From Bacteroidales bacterium UBA3297 (GTDB lineage Bacteria; Bacteroidota; Bacteroidia; Bacteroidales; Paludibacteraceae), in the NCBI GenBank assembly GCA_002362105.1, contig DETD01000018.1, forward strand, positions 1 through 64,000: 64,000 bases of DNA, read 5' to 3'. The position numbers and the translations under genes are program-made. The notes beneath the pieces were generated by a model. It did no database searches, was not told where the DNA came from, and saw nothing but the letters and a program-made list of their open reading frames with translations. This document shows, piece by piece, positions 52,401 through 61,107 of this stretch (positions are counted from its first letter, which is position 1; each line of letters begins with the position of its first letter).

Positions 52401-52622
52401 ATCGACCGCATTGCGGAATATATAGAGTACGTTATTCCCTAAGCTGTCAGAAACTGTGCGCACCAAGGTCATTTGCGCAGAAGAAGCCTTTTTCAAGGCT
52501 ACAGCCCTTTTAGTGTTAACACGCGATAAAGCCTCAGAAGGAGACAACTGGGTTGCCTGAATCGGCAAAACAGGAAACAGCAAAAAGGCAAGAGTGTAAA
52601 GTATATAATTCTTAATGTTCAT
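49437..52622 (-). CDS. Secreted C10 (streptopain-type) cysteine protease with second degenerate C10 domain and T9SS tail
   Basis: The ATG at 52622 is the start (a GTG precedes it); the protein has 1061 residues with a signal peptide. An Spi-type inhibitory propeptide (about 25-125) ends in FVSADD...LLGYTDG. The C10 domain has C182 in VGCVALAMFQIMNYWQYP, H319 in YGHAFVCDGY and W339 in NFSWYGSCNGYF. A second region (about 540-720) repeats the pattern as AGYDAAAIGQMI, RRAFVVDGY and HVNFADAGKGDKY, with the Cys replaced by Tyr and the His by Arg, so it should be inactive. The end (about 990-1061), VRVYSAGGVLLRSF and GVYVVVENG, is a T9SS domain. Confidence 0.92.
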   Translation of the reverse strand: MNIKNYILYTLAFLLFPVLPIQATQLSPSEALSRVNTKRAVALKKASSAQMTLVRTVSDSLGNNVLYIFRNAVDGRLAFVSADDCAKPLLGYTDGYVDANDSLPEALEEWLDTYVRQISYGISHPDKLRPLDLPQKDVGGIKLKSTEKDFPSVDVLLPYEWGTIPFNGLCPVVDGKNTKVGCVALAMFQIMNYWQYPAVGRDTVMYASTLAGKDTVFQHSLEGSVYDWEALADLTTEKGKAAAAILGRDCAYAVHAKFGVDNTSAYSSRVPKTLVRYFNYDSSMVCVGRSDSDMWFRIIYNELANARPVLYAGQGSYGHAFVCDGYNAADTTFHFNFSWYGSCNGYFSLSAINPENGDQFNESNMAVIGIQPPGVFKKGSSHVFAYGDLTFSPYLNKRVECHTLTQLGVSTTSSGFCSKGIYFAPPVYPSSMVSLLIANDKTKDTLLLGSAFGEQIIGANAIYEYGLFKAFDFVPIDNYYKYFSTGTTYTVSLLYRDFTDEDWRFVEFPDGARYSTKIRFNENGVVSVVADSVPPMLVTNWMMDYINFYCPSWLNGNRCSAGYDAAAIGQMIFALQAPTKVFGEIAYDDIAIDTTFVFDYKKDTQKNVLEAMPFIGKAIRTKYGKKSEIHSVSGMVYGLHKNLGLSDVQYASRKFYTTANWIEMLDHNLQLGCPVYYAAYHILGKDSTRRAFVVDGYKGDQLYHVNFADAGKGDKYLNIDVVKYSGTAPGNTDMCFPYGQGMLTDFYTSCSVDTVNLPNQPFMLMAPLVVNGDSSLTSLSLTSSDEFSVRFLLADCTSESTGYDVNGCVSVGLGLYKQGKLNKVLTSEVFPVKSAYRTLSLKLGTLSSGNYELALVSKVGNGAWERVYNNAPNAMKLAVKQGKMTLEVPDNPSFGADLSLYEPMEVVKDSVKGMLARLPLSNFTAKNYEDVLRLTVNVNGQQLVSDAQIVAVYGNTNVTYEILLDSSLSEAIAQGGVLSAYYYKDGEGWLPLQGITAVPVVDAGLPADAGVRVYSAGGVLLRSFSPDEVCSGYASFLSSLPVGVYVVVENGCSRKFVKYSK

Positions 52623-52661
52623 CACGATACTTTTTATATAGATTTAACAGTCTAATATACA

Positions 52662-52669
52662 CAAAAATA
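52662..52669 (-). promoter_or_regulatory. -7 box of the C10 protease gene
   Basis: TATTTTTG on the minus strand fits TAnnTTTG, about 40 bases before the ATG. A TTTG lies 23 bases upstream (52696-52693), slightly far. Confidence 0.5.
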
Positions 52670-52867
52670 AAATAACGGGTCCTATTATTCAACAAAAGTT
52701 CACTTTTTGGAAAAGAACGGCAGAAATTCACCAACGAAACCGCCATAAAGGGCTGAAAAAACAGCCAAATTAAAGGGTTTCAGGCGTTTTTTATTACGCA
52801 AATAAAATCCAACGTATATAAAAAAGGACTAACTTTATACCTGAAAAACACAAAATCAACACTGCTT

Positions 52868-55800
52868 ATGGTAACTAGATATACTAAAAAAATAGCGACT
52901 ACACTATTACTTTTATGCGGTAGTATGGCAGGCAACGCAGCTGTACAAATAAACGAGGTGATGCCTTGTAACCTATCGACAATTATTAACACCGACAATT
53001 ACAATTTTTCGGGTTTCATCGAGTTCTCGAACGACCAACCCCAAGGCGTTAGTCTGAGGGGTTATACCTTGGTGCATTTCAAAAAAGGATCGAAAGGTTA
53101 TTCCGAGAAATGGACTTGGCAGATTAACAACGACATTATGGTTAACGCCAACACCTACACCCTTGTATGGTTCGACGAGAGCGACAAACAAAATCACGCT
53201 CCCTATAAACTCGACGCCGACGGTGGCTACTTGTTGTTAAAGAACGGCAACACGCTAGTCGACTCTATAGCCTATGGTGCCCAAACCGCACACATATCGT
53301 TTGGCCGCTATGGTAGCGAGACAGGCTATATGGAACCTACGCCAGGCGAGGCGAACACCACTGCCTATGCAAAACTGACCCGTTGCCAAGTTCCAGAATT
53401 CAGCGAGAAGGGCGGATTGAAGACCGGGAATGTCAACCTTCAGTTGAGTTGTGCAACTGCTGGCGCCACCATACGCTACACCACCGATGGTAGCGAGCCA
53501 ACCAAACAGAGTAACATCTATAACTCAACTATCAACATCAACGACAATACGAACATCCGCGCGAAGGCCTTTGCCGACGGCATGTTGCCAAGTGCAATAG
53601 CAACCCACTCGTACGTTTACGCAGACAAAGACCACAATGGCTGCGGTGGTGTCACCGTTCCTGTAGTGTCGATAACCGTAGACGACCGCTATTTCAACGA
53701 CAACCAGATTGGGATGATGGTGCAAGGCTCTAACGGTATAAGGGGCGAGAAAACATGTACTATGTGGAACGCCAACTATAACAACGACTGGCAACGCCCT
53801 GTCAACTTCGAGTACTTCGTAAACGGCCAGCAAGTGCTGTCGCAAGAGTTGGAGGCTACCGTAGAAGGCGGCTGTTCAAGAACCTACACTGTCAAGTCAA
53901 TATCGCTGAAGGCTTCGAAAAAGACGGGCGACAATCTGGTCAACTACCATTTCTTTGAGCAGAAACCTGACCTCTACCACCAGACCATCTACTTGAGAAA
54001 TGGAGGTCAAGGCGCAGATGCAGGGTTCAGTTTTGGCGGCCTTGGAAACTTTGGCGGAGGGCAATGGGGACCTGGCCAACAATGGGGACCTGGCCAAAAC
54101 GATCCAGGGCAACAGAACCAGAAAACCGACAAAGTTAAGTTCAGAGACGCACTGATGCAGGCCTACTGCACTAACATGAATATAGACTACCAAGCCTACC
54201 AACCAGTAGCCTATTACATCAATGGCAAATACACCGGTTTGATGGGACTGATGGAACGAACCAGTGCCAGCTATGTTGAAGCGAACTACGGAGTAAAAGA
54301 GGAAGATCTGGATATGGTCACCCTTTCCGACCAAATGGGAATCGGCATATCGAAAGGTACTTTAGACGCCTATGATGAGTTGATTTCGTATGTGGAAAGC
54401 ACCGACAACTCTTCAGAACAGTTCTACGCCGGTGCCTGCAAGCGTATGGATATGAACGAATATCTGGACTACCAAGTATTCCAACAGTTCATCTGCAACG
54501 CCGACTGGCCAGGCAATAACACCAAGATTTGGAGAGAACGCAAGGACGGGTCACGTTTCCGTTGGATTGTTTTCGACACCGACTATGGTTGCGGATACGA
54601 CAACGCTTTGAACAGTCAAACCAACATGATTACCTATTGCCGAGGCGAGGGAAAGACCCAATGGGGTAACGAGAAACCATGGATGACTATCCTCTTCAGA
54701 CATTTGAGCAATAACCCTGAATTTGCGAAGAAGTTCACGACCAATTACCTCATCCATTTGTCAACGACTTTCACCGAGAACCGCATCAGGGCCGTTTACG
54801 ACAGCATTACCAGCCTTGTGGAAGCCGAATACTGCGCCGACATGAACAAGTCGGCCAAAGAAGCCGCAAACAGCATGTTGACCTTCTTATTAGACCGTCC
54901 TGCCAACATTCTGCAACACCTACAACAGTTTGCAGAGTCAGAACCTGCGGTCGAATTCCAACTGAAATCGAATGTTCAAGGCGCGCACTTTACAATCAAC
55001 GGTATTCCAGTAAACGGATTTAACGGCAAGTATTTGGCTGGATTCACTACCGACTTCAAAGCCTACCCACCTACCGGCTACAAGTTCGACCACTGGGAAA
55101 TACAAGGCGAGTTTGACGAAACCAACAAAACCAGCAACTGCATAAGCAACCTGCCGGGTGAATTGAGCGGTTCGCTGACAAGCACCTGCACAATTACCGC
55201 TGTATTCACAGCCAGCAGTCACGAAAACACTCTCGTCATCAACGAGTTGTGTGCTAGTAGCGACAAAACTTCAGGCAACGCCGACGAATATGGCAAATAT
55301 CCAGACTGGATTGAGGTCTACAACTATGGTGAGGACCCAATTGACTTGGCTGGCTTCCATTTCTCGAACAAGGCAAGCACTCCAAAACTCAGTCAGATTG
55401 CCTACGGCAACTCTTCGACTATCGTAAAGAGCAAACAGCACGTTCTGGTATGGGCAAACAGCGACCCTGTTGATGGTCCGCTCTACCTCAACTTCAATAT
55501 GAATGTTGACAAATCGAAGACCATCTACCTGAGTGACGCATCGGGCAACATCATTTCACAAGCCTCATACGACCCACACAACACCAACGAGTCGTTCGGC
55601 TACCAAACCGACAATACGGGAGACTGGGTGCTGTTCAGTGTATGCGAAAACATCACAGCAACTCCAGGCAAGGAGAACGGCAGCATCAAGTGCAATGGTG
55701 TCGGTTTGACAGACACAGCAATCTCTGAAGGTTTGTCAATATATCCAAATCCGGCCAACTACGATGTTACAATCTCTTCGAAATCATTGATGACTGGCAT

Positions 55801-55954
55801 CAGTATCTTCGACGTAAATGGCAGAAAGTTGCAGCAATATATTCCTAACGGGAATGAAATCACAATTGAATTGAGCACTATCAGCCAAGGCGTTTACATT
55901 CTACAGATTGAAAGCGAAGAGGGTGTATACACCGAGAAACTGGTAAAGCAGTAA
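52868..55954 (+). CDS. CotH-family surface protein with LTD, chitobiase-like and T9SS domains (copy 1)
   Basis: The 1028-residue protein has a signal peptide, then an LTD domain (about 27-165, INEVMPCNLSTI), a chitobiase C-terminal-like domain (about 175-255, IRYTTDGSEPTKQSN) and a CotH kinase-like domain (about 265-690) with ADWPGNNTKIW and WIVFDTDYGCGY, the D-x-D and NN positions of the atypical CotH kinases. An insertion near 390-417 is rich in Gly, Gln and Trp. A second LTD (about 790-920) has INELCAS and DWIEVYNYG. The end, LSIYPNPANYDVTIS and GVYILQIES, is a classical T9SS domain. CotH proteins phosphorylate secreted partners in spores; in Bacteroidota they are often cellulosome-like or surface proteins of unknown role. 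Confidence 0.9.
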   Translation: MVTRYTKKIATTLLLLCGSMAGNAAVQINEVMPCNLSTIINTDNYNFSGFIEFSNDQPQGVSLRGYTLVHFKKGSKGYSEKWTWQINNDIMVNANTYTLVWFDESDKQNHAPYKLDADGGYLLLKNGNTLVDSIAYGAQTAHISFGRYGSETGYMEPTPGEANTTAYAKLTRCQVPEFSEKGGLKTGNVNLQLSCATAGATIRYTTDGSEPTKQSNIYNSTININDNTNIRAKAFADGMLPSAIATHSYVYADKDHNGCGGVTVPVVSITVDDRYFNDNQIGMMVQGSNGIRGEKTCTMWNANYNNDWQRPVNFEYFVNGQQVLSQELEATVEGGCSRTYTVKSISLKASKKTGDNLVNYHFFEQKPDLYHQTIYLRNGGQGADAGFSFGGLGNFGGGQWGPGQQWGPGQNDPGQQNQKTDKVKFRDALMQAYCTNMNIDYQAYQPVAYYINGKYTGLMGLMERTSASYVEANYGVKEEDLDMVTLSDQMGIGISKGTLDAYDELISYVESTDNSSEQFYAGACKRMDMNEYLDYQVFQQFICNADWPGNNTKIWRERKDGSRFRWIVFDTDYGCGYDNALNSQTNMITYCRGEGKTQWGNEKPWMTILFRHLSNNPEFAKKFTTNYLIHLSTTFTENRIRAVYDSITSLVEAEYCADMNKSAKEAANSMLTFLLDRPANILQHLQQFAESEPAVEFQLKSNVQGAHFTINGIPVNGFNGKYLAGFTTDFKAYPPTGYKFDHWEIQGEFDETNKTSNCISNLPGELSGSLTSTCTITAVFTASSHENTLVINELCASSDKTSGNADEYGKYPDWIEVYNYGEDPIDLAGFHFSNKASTPKLSQIAYGNSSTIVKSKQHVLVWANSDPVDGPLYLNFNMNVDKSKTIYLSDASGNIISQASYDPHNTNESFGYQTDNTGDWVLFSVCENITATPGKENGSIKCNGVGLTDTAISEGLSIYPNPANYDVTISSKSLMTGISIFDVNGRKLQQYIPNGNEITIELSTISQGVYILQIESEEGVYTEKLVKQ

Positions 55955-55978
55955 AACAAACATCTACCTATAGAACAA

Positions 55979-56011
55979 GAGGATGCACCATTGAGGTGCA
56001 TCCTCTTTTTT
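55979..56011 (+). terminator. Terminator of CotH copy 1
   Basis: GAGGATGCACC (55979-55989) pairs with GGTGCATCCTC (55995-56005) across a 5-base loop, followed by six T. Confidence 0.92.
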
Positions 56012-56101
56012 ACATCAGCATTATGAACAAGTATTAAACCTATTCGGAAAATACTTTTCTTAATGTTTTTCGTCTGTTCCAATTATTTGCTTCACCGCTT
56101 T

Positions 56102-56355
56102 TTAATGTCCTCCTCGTTTAACAATAGGTCGAATCAACGCACCAGTTCTACGTAATCCACATTCTATTGACATGGACTCATTAGGATGAGGTTCTATAAA
56201 AAAATCTGCTCGTTCATTATCTTGCCAATCGATTGAAGACGTCCAGTAAGTTGTCACATTTTAAAAGGCAGAAAGAGTTTATTTCCATTAATACTACTAA
56301 TCAAAAGGATGCCTCCATCCATAAAATTGTCATATAGTCTCTCTTTACGACAATA
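56102..56355 (-). pseudogene. Relic of a YWTSS-type (Fibrobacter major paralogous / DUF1566-like) surface domain
   Basis: On the minus strand, 56355-56254 reads RKERLYDNFMDGGILLISS followed by INGNKLFLPFKM and a stop. A shifted frame, 56257-56102, reads VTTYWTSSIDWQDNERADF, then SIECGLRRTGALIRPIVKRG and a stop. Together they match the end of domains that run ...INGNxLFLPAAG...YYWTSS...IRPV. About 25-35 residues are missing between the two pieces and the frame is broken, and no start or promoter is visible. It is a dead remnant lying between the two CotH genes. No other gene is seen between 56012 and 56480. Confidence 0.62.
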
Positions 56356-56480
56356 TTATTGGAGTTTCCACAACCATACAACATTAAACATATTATAATA
56401 TAAACTGATTTCTTTACAGATGTTAGTTAATATATTAATTGATTGATATATTGCGAATATAGCATAACTACGCTTACAAA

Positions 56481-56508
56481 CAAAAAAATCAGCCCGAAGG
56501 CTGATTTC
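56481..56508 (-). terminator. Terminator on the CotH copy 2 side
   Basis: AATCAGCC (56488-56495), loop CGAA and GGCTGATT (56500-56507); on the minus strand a run of T follows. It is about 110 bases past the CotH copy 2 stop. Confidence 0.78.
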
Positions 56509-56615
56509 TTATCTCGTTGATTCTGTTTGTGTCAGACAATCAGAATCACCATCGTAATCGGTCAACATTAGAGCCTGTAGAGCCCTAAGAAGTCCGTTAA
56601 ACCTATAGAGCAATT

Positions 56616-59600
56616 CTACTCCACTACGATTTTCCAACACACCTTGTCAACAGTCACCAAATAAACGCCAGGAGAAGCGACTGGTAAAACAAAGGTATCT
56701 GCATCTGACTTTTTATTAGCCAGCATATCGCCCTTTATCGAATAAACCCTAACAGCACATCCCTTGGCATTAAGCACGTATAGTTTTTTTCCATACGCAA
56801 CAACCTGTCGGCCGCCATTGTCAGCCAGAGTCTGTTCGGTAAAGGTAAACGGACATTCGACACTGCCATTAGCCGACAGAGGTGTAGAAGTTGAAGTTTC
56901 GACGCCCTCATCGTCAATACAGATGCCGAACAAGACAACATCTGACGCGCCATCAGTAACACGTCCGTACGATTCATCGGCATTATGAGGGGCAAAAGTA
57001 AGCTGGCTCAACTCAACATCTTTACTCTGATAATTGGCACGCAGCACAATCGTTTCAGAAGCAGTAGCACCGAGTTTGAAGTTCAAATGAAGAGGACCCA
57101 ACTCCGGATTTTTGTCCGCCCACAGCAGTTTGTAGCCATGCGCAGGCACCACGGTTTCCTCATAACCAGAAGGGAAGGTATATTCAACAGCCTTCGTCTC
57201 GTTTTCAATTGTCAGACGCGCAATGTCAACATCCTTGTCGCTTCCGTTGTAGAGTTCAATCCAGTCGGCCGCCTCACCATTCTCGTCCAGTGTAGATGCA
57301 TTTGACGCACAAATCTCGTTCAGATACAAGTCGGTAGGAAGTTGACAGTCTGGATCGTGTTCAAAATAAATGGAGAATTTCAATTCCGACGAATCGGCCA
57401 CCATCGTCAAAGCATTTTCCGTATATCTTTTTCCATCGTCAGTTCTAACCGTAACATTATCAACCGCCCACTTCATAATTCTGTAACCGTACGGAATTAT
57501 AGGCTCCACTTTCACACGCTCGTTCATATACGACCAAGTGTTATACTTAACCCCTTCAAACTCTCTTTTGTTGAGGAGGAAAGAGAATTCAGGCGTCTCG
57601 TCGTCAGGGAAGACAGCCCGCACTTTAATAACGACGGTGTCATCGCCCAAACCAAACTCTTTTTTCAATTGACTAATCACGTGCTTTTTTCTTTCCTTAG
57701 CGAATATGCGCATATTTTCCACCTCCTGGTCATATTCATTCTGATAGCCCGGACACTTTAAAAAAGTGTGGTTCTGTATAGTGGCACACATATCGAGGTC
57801 GGTCAGTCTACGGATTGAGTCGTGTTTCGTTTCAATTCGCTCGTCGGTAAAAGTATGTTCCAACCTATCGAGATACTGGTCGAGGAACCTCCAACGGAAG
57901 TCTTCGTTCTTCATGCACGATTTCATCAGAACCAGCAACGACTCTTTCTTCCCCCTGATAGGCATAGTAGCAAAATCGAGCATACAGGTGTCTAAAGCCG
58001 TAGCTTTCGACATTCCGAAATCGGTATCGAAAACAATCCAGCGAAATCGCCCGCCATCGTGTTTCCTCCAGATTTTGATGTTATTATTCACCCAATCGGT
58101 ATTTCCCGCATACTGTTCCAGAATCTGATAATCGATGTACTCCCCCACATCCATGTGCGTATTAAGTTTATCGTAAAAGTCGTCATCCTCGTAACTCTTG
58201 CTTACGTAGTCAATCATGCTATCGTAAGCGTCACGCGTACCATTCTCACAGATATAGCCGTCTCCATTTACGCCAAACAGGTCAATTTCATCCTCATCGA
58301 GTCCGTAGTTGTGATAGACATAGTCTGCGCCCGAGCGTTCGGTAAGAATCATCATACCATAGAACGCACCATTCAAGTAGAACGAAACAGGTTGGGCGAC
58401 CTGAAGGTCTAGGTCCATGCCGTCGGCCAGACTTTGTATGAACATATCCCTCCAGCGCGGCTGCACATAAGCATAGCCATTTCCTCCATTGCGCAATGCG
58501 AGGCTTTTGTACTTCTTATACGGACGGCTTGGGAAAAACTCAGTGTAGTCCATCTTGTTCTTACCTGACCGTTTGTTAGCCTTTATCTTCAAACTTTTGG
58601 CCACATGAATTCTAGTACAGCCACCATAGACGCCAATCTCCACTTCTTGGTTGTTGACCACCTTTCCGTCGAGTATATATTCAAAATTAGCCGAGCGCAT
58701 CCAGTCTTGGTTGTAGTTAGAAGCAGGTGTACAACCCGTTTCTATACCATTCTTACCTTGGACATAGAAGCCAATCATATCGCCATAGACATCCTCGTTA
58801 TTAGCCGTAAGCGAAACAATAGGCAATCTGTCACCCGCGTCAGAGCAGGCATTGTAGAATTTGTCGGGGAAGATGAAACTACCCGTCAGCATTTCGCTGT
58901 AAAGCATACCATCTTTATAAGCCCTGGCACGTAAAACGGTAGTTTCTTCCACATTAATAGCGGCAGTATAGAGAGTGCCGTTTTCAGGAGTAGGCGTATC
59001 GCCATTCAATGTGTAATAAATTTGGGCTCCATCCGTCTCACATGCGAACTCTACGCTCAAACTACTCTCATGATACCCCGGCATACCCGTTTTAAAAGAA
59101 GGCTTTTTAACCCTATTCGTAATAGAAGTAGCCAATGCGTTATTCTCTTTACCCGGAGTCGGCACCATAAAGCCATCAGCACAATACGACAAATGCGGGT
59201 ATTGGCTTGGGTAAGAAAGTTCAATCTTGTTTCCGTCTTTTTCAAATACTATAGCACCAGCATCGGTAGACAGTTTGTTGCCCACACTACCAATATAGTT
59301 TGTCTGAACTTTCGATGCCGATGAACTGCTAACCTCTTCCTTTCCAAAGAACAGAAGCGAATAGCCGCTTGGCACAATATGGCTAGATTCTAACTTAGCA
59401 CTCCAAACTATCTTTTCCCCTTTCGTGTTCGTCACCGTCCAACCCTTAAGGTCTACATTTCCGCCATCGTTATAGAATTCGACATAACCGTCGTAATTAT
59501 ACTTTTCACTGACGATTGTAGATACATTATTGGGCATAATTTCCGAAATACGGACTCCAGCGTCCGCCCCGGAAGCACAGGCCAACAAAAGCAATACATC

Positions 59601-59621
59601 TAAAAAAGCCTTTTTACTCAT
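56616..59621 (-). CDS. CotH-family surface protein with LTD, chitobiase-like and T9SS domains (copy 2)
   Basis: The 1001-residue protein has a signal peptide to about residue 21, then RISEIMPNNVSTIV (LTD), a chitobiase-like domain (IYYTLNGDTPTPENG) and a CotH domain with NTDWVNNNIKIW and WIVFDTDFGMS. A second LTD (about 770-900) has LNEICASNAST and DWIELYNGS. The tail (about 930-1001), VYSIKGDMLANKK and GVYLVTVDKV, is T9SS-like but short. The order is the same as in copy 1 (52868-55954), which faces it tail to tail. Copy 2 lacks the Gly/Gln/Trp insertion. The two differ enough to be an old duplication. Confidence 0.9.
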   Translation of the reverse strand: MSKKAFLDVLLLLACASGADAGVRISEIMPNNVSTIVSEKYNYDGYVEFYNDGGNVDLKGWTVTNTKGEKIVWSAKLESSHIVPSGYSLLFFGKEEVSSSSASKVQTNYIGSVGNKLSTDAGAIVFEKDGNKIELSYPSQYPHLSYCADGFMVPTPGKENNALATSITNRVKKPSFKTGMPGYHESSLSVEFACETDGAQIYYTLNGDTPTPENGTLYTAAINVEETTVLRARAYKDGMLYSEMLTGSFIFPDKFYNACSDAGDRLPIVSLTANNEDVYGDMIGFYVQGKNGIETGCTPASNYNQDWMRSANFEYILDGKVVNNQEVEIGVYGGCTRIHVAKSLKIKANKRSGKNKMDYTEFFPSRPYKKYKSLALRNGGNGYAYVQPRWRDMFIQSLADGMDLDLQVAQPVSFYLNGAFYGMMILTERSGADYVYHNYGLDEDEIDLFGVNGDGYICENGTRDAYDSMIDYVSKSYEDDDFYDKLNTHMDVGEYIDYQILEQYAGNTDWVNNNIKIWRKHDGGRFRWIVFDTDFGMSKATALDTCMLDFATMPIRGKKESLLVLMKSCMKNEDFRWRFLDQYLDRLEHTFTDERIETKHDSIRRLTDLDMCATIQNHTFLKCPGYQNEYDQEVENMRIFAKERKKHVISQLKKEFGLGDDTVVIKVRAVFPDDETPEFSFLLNKREFEGVKYNTWSYMNERVKVEPIIPYGYRIMKWAVDNVTVRTDDGKRYTENALTMVADSSELKFSIYFEHDPDCQLPTDLYLNEICASNASTLDENGEAADWIELYNGSDKDVDIARLTIENETKAVEYTFPSGYEETVVPAHGYKLLWADKNPELGPLHLNFKLGATASETIVLRANYQSKDVELSQLTFAPHNADESYGRVTDGASDVVLFGICIDDEGVETSTSTPLSANGSVECPFTFTEQTLADNGGRQVVAYGKKLYVLNAKGCAVRVYSIKGDMLANKKSDADTFVLPVASPGVYLVTVDKVCWKIVVE

Positions 59622-59950
59622 TTTTTCAGGTAGTTTAATTTCAATCTATGCGACAAAAGAGACAACAATTTAATGCCACACTTATTATAGAATTTTTATT
59701 AATACACGACTACTTATCCGACTAAAACAACCGTCTTTTGATGGAAAACTACAACTATTTCACTTGAAACACAAAGAATTATTAGTCGAACAAGTAAAAT
59801 TACAATATATTTGGGAGACCAGAAAACAAGAAGAAAAATATCTGATTAATTGCATTATATTATTTCTGCCAGAGTAAGTGAACAAGCAGAACAAGAACAT
59901 TTCCAGCACCCTGTTTTTACCCACGTAACAACTCCTATTCCGCTCAGCCG
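59622..59950. other. Intergenic region, nothing recognised
   Basis: This AT-rich stretch lies between two leftward genes. The only ORF of note (minus strand, about 59760-59954) has no promoter or family features and overlaps the stop region of the next gene. I see no RNA gene or terminator. Confidence 0.45.
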
Positions 59951-60736
59951 TCACAAACTCTGTCCGTCGCTAGGAAGTTCTTGCTGTTTGCGAGGTTTCT
60001 GCTGTTTTTGTTGTTTCTGTTTCTTGTGTCTAGAGCCATAAAGCACATTCGAGATATGCGAATCTAGAGCATCCTGGTTCATGGTAATTATATGTCCCAG
60101 CACCCCCAAAGTCAGCCAATGCGTTCCATCCTCTTCATCGGACACTTTGCTGTAACTGAAAAAAAAGGCATTACGGCATTCCACATCATCCAATACACGG
60201 TTAACAGCCATACCGTCGAAAAAGCCAAAGCCACCGAAAAACATATCCATAAACGACTCGCCAAAGAAACCCGACCCGCTACGTGCTTGAATCTGTCCGG
60301 CAACCATCTGCTGGACAACGGCATAATGGTCAGCTTTCTTCGGGTTGGTAGCTAGCAAGGTCAACGCTAGCAAAACGGTGGCAAAAACAGCTAGCTGCCT
60401 CCGCTTAAACGTCACAGGTGTAGCATTCGGCTGGACAGACTGGTTTGAAACGACAACCGGCATTGCCTCCTGTTCGTCACCTGACTCTGAGCCTGTTGCG
60501 GACGCAGTTTCTTCCGAACTAGAATCAGAATCGGCATAATCTTCCGAGAACTGCTCCTCAGCATCAAAATCAAACTGGTTCAAGAAAAGGTCGGCCAAAT
60601 CTTCCACTTTTTCAGCCTCAACCCAGCTGTCGGCATCTTCCGCCTTCACCAAATCGTCGCCTTTTATCTGTAAATCACGAAGTTGTTCCTTATCGAACAA
60701 ACCCTCGTCTTTTTTGCTATATAGATAATACCTCAT
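59951..60736 (-). CDS. Membrane protein with GYF_2-like N-terminus
   Basis: The 261-residue protein has an N-terminal domain (about 1-50) with MRYYLYSKKDEGLFDKEQL and LVKAEDADSWVEAEKV, the pattern of GYF_2 domains (Y-Y-x...G-P/L-x...L...D-x-x-W). A Ser/Glu/Asp-rich stretch (about 55-100) and one membrane helix (about 112-130) follow. The outer part begins NPKKADHYAVV and contains FFGESFMDMFFGGFGFFDG, then a domain with FFFSYSKVSDEEDG. The last 25 residues are Lys/Gln-rich (KKQKQQKQQKPRKQQ). The outer domain resembles DUF4359-like proteins only loosely. Role unknown. Confidence 0.7.
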   Translation of the reverse strand: MRYYLYSKKDEGLFDKEQLRDLQIKGDDLVKAEDADSWVEAEKVEDLADLFLNQFDFDAEEQFSEDYADSDSSSEETASATGSESGDEQEAMPVVVSNQSVQPNATPVTFKRRQLAVFATVLLALTLLATNPKKADHYAVVQQMVAGQIQARSGSGFFGESFMDMFFGGFGFFDGMAVNRVLDDVECRNAFFFSYSKVSDEEDGTHWLTLGVLGHIITMNQDALDSHISNVLYGSRHKKQKQQKQQKPRKQQELPSDGQSL

Positions 60737-60754
60737 TCTTCAAATGTTTCCACA

Positions 60755-60762
60755 CAAATTTA
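60755..60762 (-). promoter_or_regulatory. -7 box of the GYF_2-like gene
   Basis: TAAATTTG on the minus strand fits TAnnTTTG, 18 bases before the ATG. No -33 element is visible. Confidence 0.5.
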
Positions 60763-61107
60763 CACAGCTTTGTCCACTAATCGGGAACTTTTTTCGAATA
60801 AAGTACAGAAAGTCTGCGCCACAAGCAGCGCTTTTATTCCACTTAAGGATCAAACTTAGTTCAAATTACGCAAGAGAAGGAGGACACCACCACAGCAACA
60901 AGACAACGTATACACGCAAAGTGCGTACTTGAAAAACTCGTTTTGTAATACCCCAAAAATATAGCATCAAAAAGCCTTATAAAACCATATTAAATCATCT
61001 GAATATAAAATTTTAAATAATTTAAAGATAATACAACCATAATTATATAATTTTACATTAGCATTTTAATATCAACAAAACCATTTGTTCACCTTTAAAA
61101 GGGACTG
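60763..61107. other. AT-rich intergenic region between divergent genes
   Basis: No ORF or RNA gene is recognised. The last 150 bases are extremely AT-rich. Confidence 0.45.
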
